Shown: positions 61,992 to 64,000 of the stretch, piece by piece | How the letters are laid out: each line of letters begins with the position of its first letter | Position numbering within the stretch: position 1 is the stretch's first letter | Source: Paracoccus sp. (in: a-proteobacteria) | Lineage (GTDB): Bacteria > Pseudomonadota > Alphaproteobacteria > Rhodobacterales > Rhodobacteraceae | DNA: 64,000 nt | Reading direction: 5' to 3' | Assembly (NCBI RefSeq): GCF_030538695.1 | Contig: NZ_JAUNTN010000002.1 | Coordinates: 1-64,000, forward strand | The notes under the pieces: model-generated | Database searches by the model: none | Told to the model about the DNA's origin: nothing | The model's input: the letters and a program-made list of their open reading frames with translations, nothing else | Translations under genes and position numbers: made by a program

Positions 61992-62489
61992 ATGGCTGAT
62001 CGCATTTGCGTAGGGGCAATCGCCGGCGCTTTTGGCGTCCGGGGCGAGGTGCGGCTGAAAAGTTTTTGCACTGAACCCGCTGATATTGCGCAATATGGGG
62101 CGCTGACCAGCGAAGATGGCGCCCGTTCTTTCACCGTAAAGCTGACCCGGCCCGTGACGGGCGGGCTTGGTGCGCGGCTGTCCGGTGTAGAGACGCGCGA
62201 ACAGGCCGAGGCGCTGAAAGGCATGACCCTGTGGGCGCCCCGCGCGGCGCTGCCCTCGCTGCCCGATGATGAGTTTTACCACGCTGACCTGATCGGGCTG
62301 GAGGTTCTGGACCCCGGCGGCGTCAGCCTTGGCCGGGTGCGTGCGATCTTTGATCATGGCGCGGGCGATATTCTGGAGGTCGCGGGCAAGGGGGGCGTGA
62401 TCCTTTTGCCCTTTACCCGTGCGGTGGTGCCGACCGTCGATCTGACGGCAGGCCGCATCATTGCCGACCCGCCGCAAGACGATGAGTGA
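61992..62489 (+). CDS. rimM: Ribosome maturation factor RimM
   Basis: Helps mature the 30S head domain and binds S19. 165 residues from the ATG at 61992 with AAGGGGG upstream. RimM N-domain ([25 protein letters not shown]) and PRC-barrel domain ([54 protein letters not shown]). The stop lies 8 bases inside trmD. Confidence 0.95.
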   Translation: MADRICVGAIAGAFGVRGEVRLKSFCTEPADIAQYGALTSEDGARSFTVKLTRPVTGGLGARLSGVETREQAEALKGMTLWAPRAALPSLPDDEFYHADLIGLEVLDPGGVSLGRVRAIFDHGAGDILEVAGKGGVILLPFTRAVVPTVDLTAGRIIADPPQDDE

Positions 62490-63366
62490 TGTTCCGATGG
62501 GCGATACCCCCGCCCCCCGTTCGCATGGGCGTATGTCGATCCGCGCCAGCACCCGTCCGCGCGATCTGATGGCCGAGCCGCAGGTGCAAGGCGTCTGGAC
62601 CGCCCGCATCGTGACCCTGTTCCCCGAGGCCTTTCCCGGTGTTCTTGGGCTGTCGCTGACAGGCAAGGCGCTGCGGGATGGGCTGTGGAATCTGGAAACC
62701 GTGCCGCTGCGGGCGCATGGGATCGGCAAGCATCGCAATGTTGATGATACCCCGGCGGGGGGCGGTGCGGGCATGGTGATCCGCCCCGATGTGATGGCCG
62801 CCGCGCTGCGGGAAGCCGGGGCAGGCGGGCTGCCGGTGATCTATCTGTCGCCACGCGGCAAGCCCTTTACGCAGGCCCGCGCGCGGGCTTTGGCGCAGGG
62901 GCCGGGGGCGGTGTTCATCTGTGGCCGCTTCGAGGGCGTGGATCAGCGCGTTCTGGACGCTTTCGCGGTCGAGGAGGTCAGCATCGGGGATTATGTCCTG
63001 ACCGGCGGTGAACTGGCGGCTCAGGTCTTGATTGATGCGACGGTTCGGCTTATACCGCGCGTGCTGGGGAATCAGGATTCGCTGGCCGAGGAATCCTTTT
63101 CCAACGGTCTGCTTGAGCACCCGCAATATACTCGCCCTGCCGAGTGGGAAGGCCGCACGATCCCGGATGTTGTCATGTCCGGCAATCACGCGGCTATTTC
63201 CAGTTGGCGGCACGAGATGGCCGAAAGGCTGACCAAGGAACGCCGCCCCGATCTGTGGCGGGCATATCAGGACCGCAAGGCCCCGGATATGGACCCGGCA
63301 AAGGACCGACAGCTCTCGGGCGCATCAGACCAAGTGGGGAACCACCCCGCGCAGGAAAAGGATTAA
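62482..63366 (+). CDS. trmD: tRNA (guanine-37-N1) methyltransferase TrmD
   Basis: Methylates G37 next to the anticodon to prevent frameshifting. 294 residues from ATG 62482; an N-terminal extension of about 40 residues ([20 protein letters not shown]) before the core is common in Rhodobacterales. Core: [63 protein letters not shown] (knot) and [16 protein letters not shown] 62497 is an alternative start. Confidence 0.95.
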   Translation: MSDVPMGDTPAPRSHGRMSIRASTRPRDLMAEPQVQGVWTARIVTLFPEAFPGVLGLSLTGKALRDGLWNLETVPLRAHGIGKHRNVDDTPAGGGAGMVIRPDVMAAALREAGAGGLPVIYLSPRGKPFTQARARALAQGPGAVFICGRFEGVDQRVLDAFAVEEVSIGDYVLTGGELAAQVLIDATVRLIPRVLGNQDSLAEESFSNGLLEHPQYTRPAEWEGRTIPDVVMSGNHAAISSWRHEMAERLTKERRPDLWRAYQDRKAPDMDPAKDRQLSGASDQVGNHPAQEKD

Positions 63367-63370
63367 CGCG

Positions 63371-63760
63371 ATGAACCTGATCGCCCAACTGGAAGCCGAG
63401 CAGATCGCTGAACTCGGCAAGAAAATCCCGGATTTCAAGGCCGGTGACACCGTTCGCGTCGGTTACAAAGTGACCGAAGGCACCCGCACCCGTGTGCAGA
63501 TGTATGAAGGCGTCTGCATCTCGCGCAAGGGCGGCGGCATCTCGGCCAGCTTCACCGTGCGTAAGATCTCGTTCGGTGAGGGCGTGGAACGTGTGTTCCC
63601 GCTGTATTCGACCAATATCGACTCGATCGAAGTCGTGCGCCGTGGCCGCGTCCGTCGCGCCAAGCTGTATTACCTGCGCGAGCGTCGCGGTAAATCGGCC
63701 CGTATCGCCGAACAGTCGAACTATAAAGCCAAGCCTGGCAAGAACGACGTCTCGATCTGA
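63371..63760 (+). CDS. rplS: 50S ribosomal protein L19
   Basis: 129 residues at the interface between the subunits. Family stretches: [52 protein letters not shown] and [36 protein letters not shown]. Follows trmD by 4 bases, as in most bacteria. Confidence 0.97.
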   Translation: MNLIAQLEAEQIAELGKKIPDFKAGDTVRVGYKVTEGTRTRVQMYEGVCISRKGGGISASFTVRKISFGEGVERVFPLYSTNIDSIEVVRRGRVRRAKLYYLRERRGKSARIAEQSNYKAKPGKNDVSI

Positions 63761-63771
63761 GGATAAGCGCC

Positions 63772-63993
63772 ATGAGAAAAGACATTCATCCCGACTACCA
63801 CATGATCGAGGTCAAAATGACCGACGGCACCACCTATCAGGTGCGTTCGACCTGGGGCAAAGAAGGCGACACCATGTCGCTGGACATCGACCCGACCTCG
63901 CACCCGGCATGGACCGGCGGTTCGGCCAAACTGATGGACACCGGCGGTCGCGTGTCCAAGTTCAAGAACAAATACGCCGGTCTGGGTTTCTGA
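63772..63993 (+). CDS. rpmE: 50S ribosomal protein L31
   Basis: 73 residues: [45 protein letters not shown] and [11 protein letters not shown]. No zinc-binding CxxC pair is present, so it is the cysteine-free form that does not need zinc. It lies 11 bases after rplS. The GATAAG ribosome site precedes the ATG. Confidence 0.95.
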   Translation: MRKDIHPDYHMIEVKMTDGTTYQVRSTWGKEGDTMSLDIDPTSHPAWTGGSAKLMDTGGRVSKFKNKYAGLGF

Positions 63994-64000
63994 TCCCGAA

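Noticed and set aside
1..64000. CRISPR arrays, tRNA or rRNA genes, integrases and transposases
   Set aside because: No regularly spaced repeats, no cloverleaf with a GTTCGA-type T loop, and no recombinase or transposase motif was seen on either strand.

Overview
The window is a high-GC, densely packed alphaproteobacterial chromosome segment. Gene content and order point to Rhodobacterales, probably Paracoccus or a close relative. The strongest clues are a ctaC-ctaB-small protein-ctaG-ctaE-surf1 oxidase cluster whose CtaC resembles the Paracoccus protein, the ethylmalonyl-CoA pathway genes ccr and ecm, an rpsP-rimM-trmD-rplS-rpmE block, and a lepB-rnc-era-recO block. Almost everything is core genome. 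I see no prophage, no intact insertion sequence, no CRISPR array and no tRNA or rRNA gene.

Layout. 1-2500: the tail of a possible MarR regulator, then a damaged galactonate locus (lysR and dgoK both lacking their 5' ends, dgoA intact). 2500-6000: a zinc-ribbon protein, ftsEX and plsC. 6045-6231: a long rod-like inverted repeat that I call a 6S RNA candidate. 6225-10400: a monooxygenase-like protein, accA, fdhD, a small membrane protein with a Ca/Na exchanger, and an SDR. 10400-15300: uvrC, a DUF429-VOC fusion, pgsA, moaD and moaE. 15300-20600: a membrane protein of unknown role, greA, ETF-ubiquinone oxidoreductase and a TPR protein. 20600-26500: ispE, pdxJ, acpS, lepB, rnc, era, a DUF1491 gene and recO, mostly with overlapping ends. 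26500-33800: a quinone/electrophile-type divergon (VOC dioxygenase-hydrolase fusion and pirin), a sulfur operon (rhodanese, YedE, 54-residue protein), a lipoprotein and a CoA-transferase pair.

33800-39700: a DUF488 gene, topA, dprA and tldD. 39860-48700: cytochrome aa3 oxidase subunits II and III with assembly factors, then thrC, an M16 peptidase, a GNAT and an FAD-linked oxidase. 48700-54250: apt, a flavin reductase-like protein, a GNAT, an EcsC-family protein, a RecD-like helicase and an amino-acid permease. 54250-57700: divergent ccr and ecm. 57770-64000: a headless LysR, ffh, tandem GNATs, chorismate mutase and the ribosomal block.

Functional themes are respiration (oxidase cluster, ETF-QO), acetyl-CoA assimilation through crotonyl-CoA carboxylase/reductase and ethylmalonyl-CoA mutase, protein export and ribosome maturation (ffh, lepB, era, rimM, trmD), and molybdenum cofactor biosynthesis (moaD, moaE, fdhD). 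The less routine items are the damaged dgo locus, the 6S candidate, two domain fusions, a family of short dispersed repeats at gene ends, a 14-bp duplication that split the rnc-era overlap, and repeated GTTGC-type motifs between ccr and ecm.
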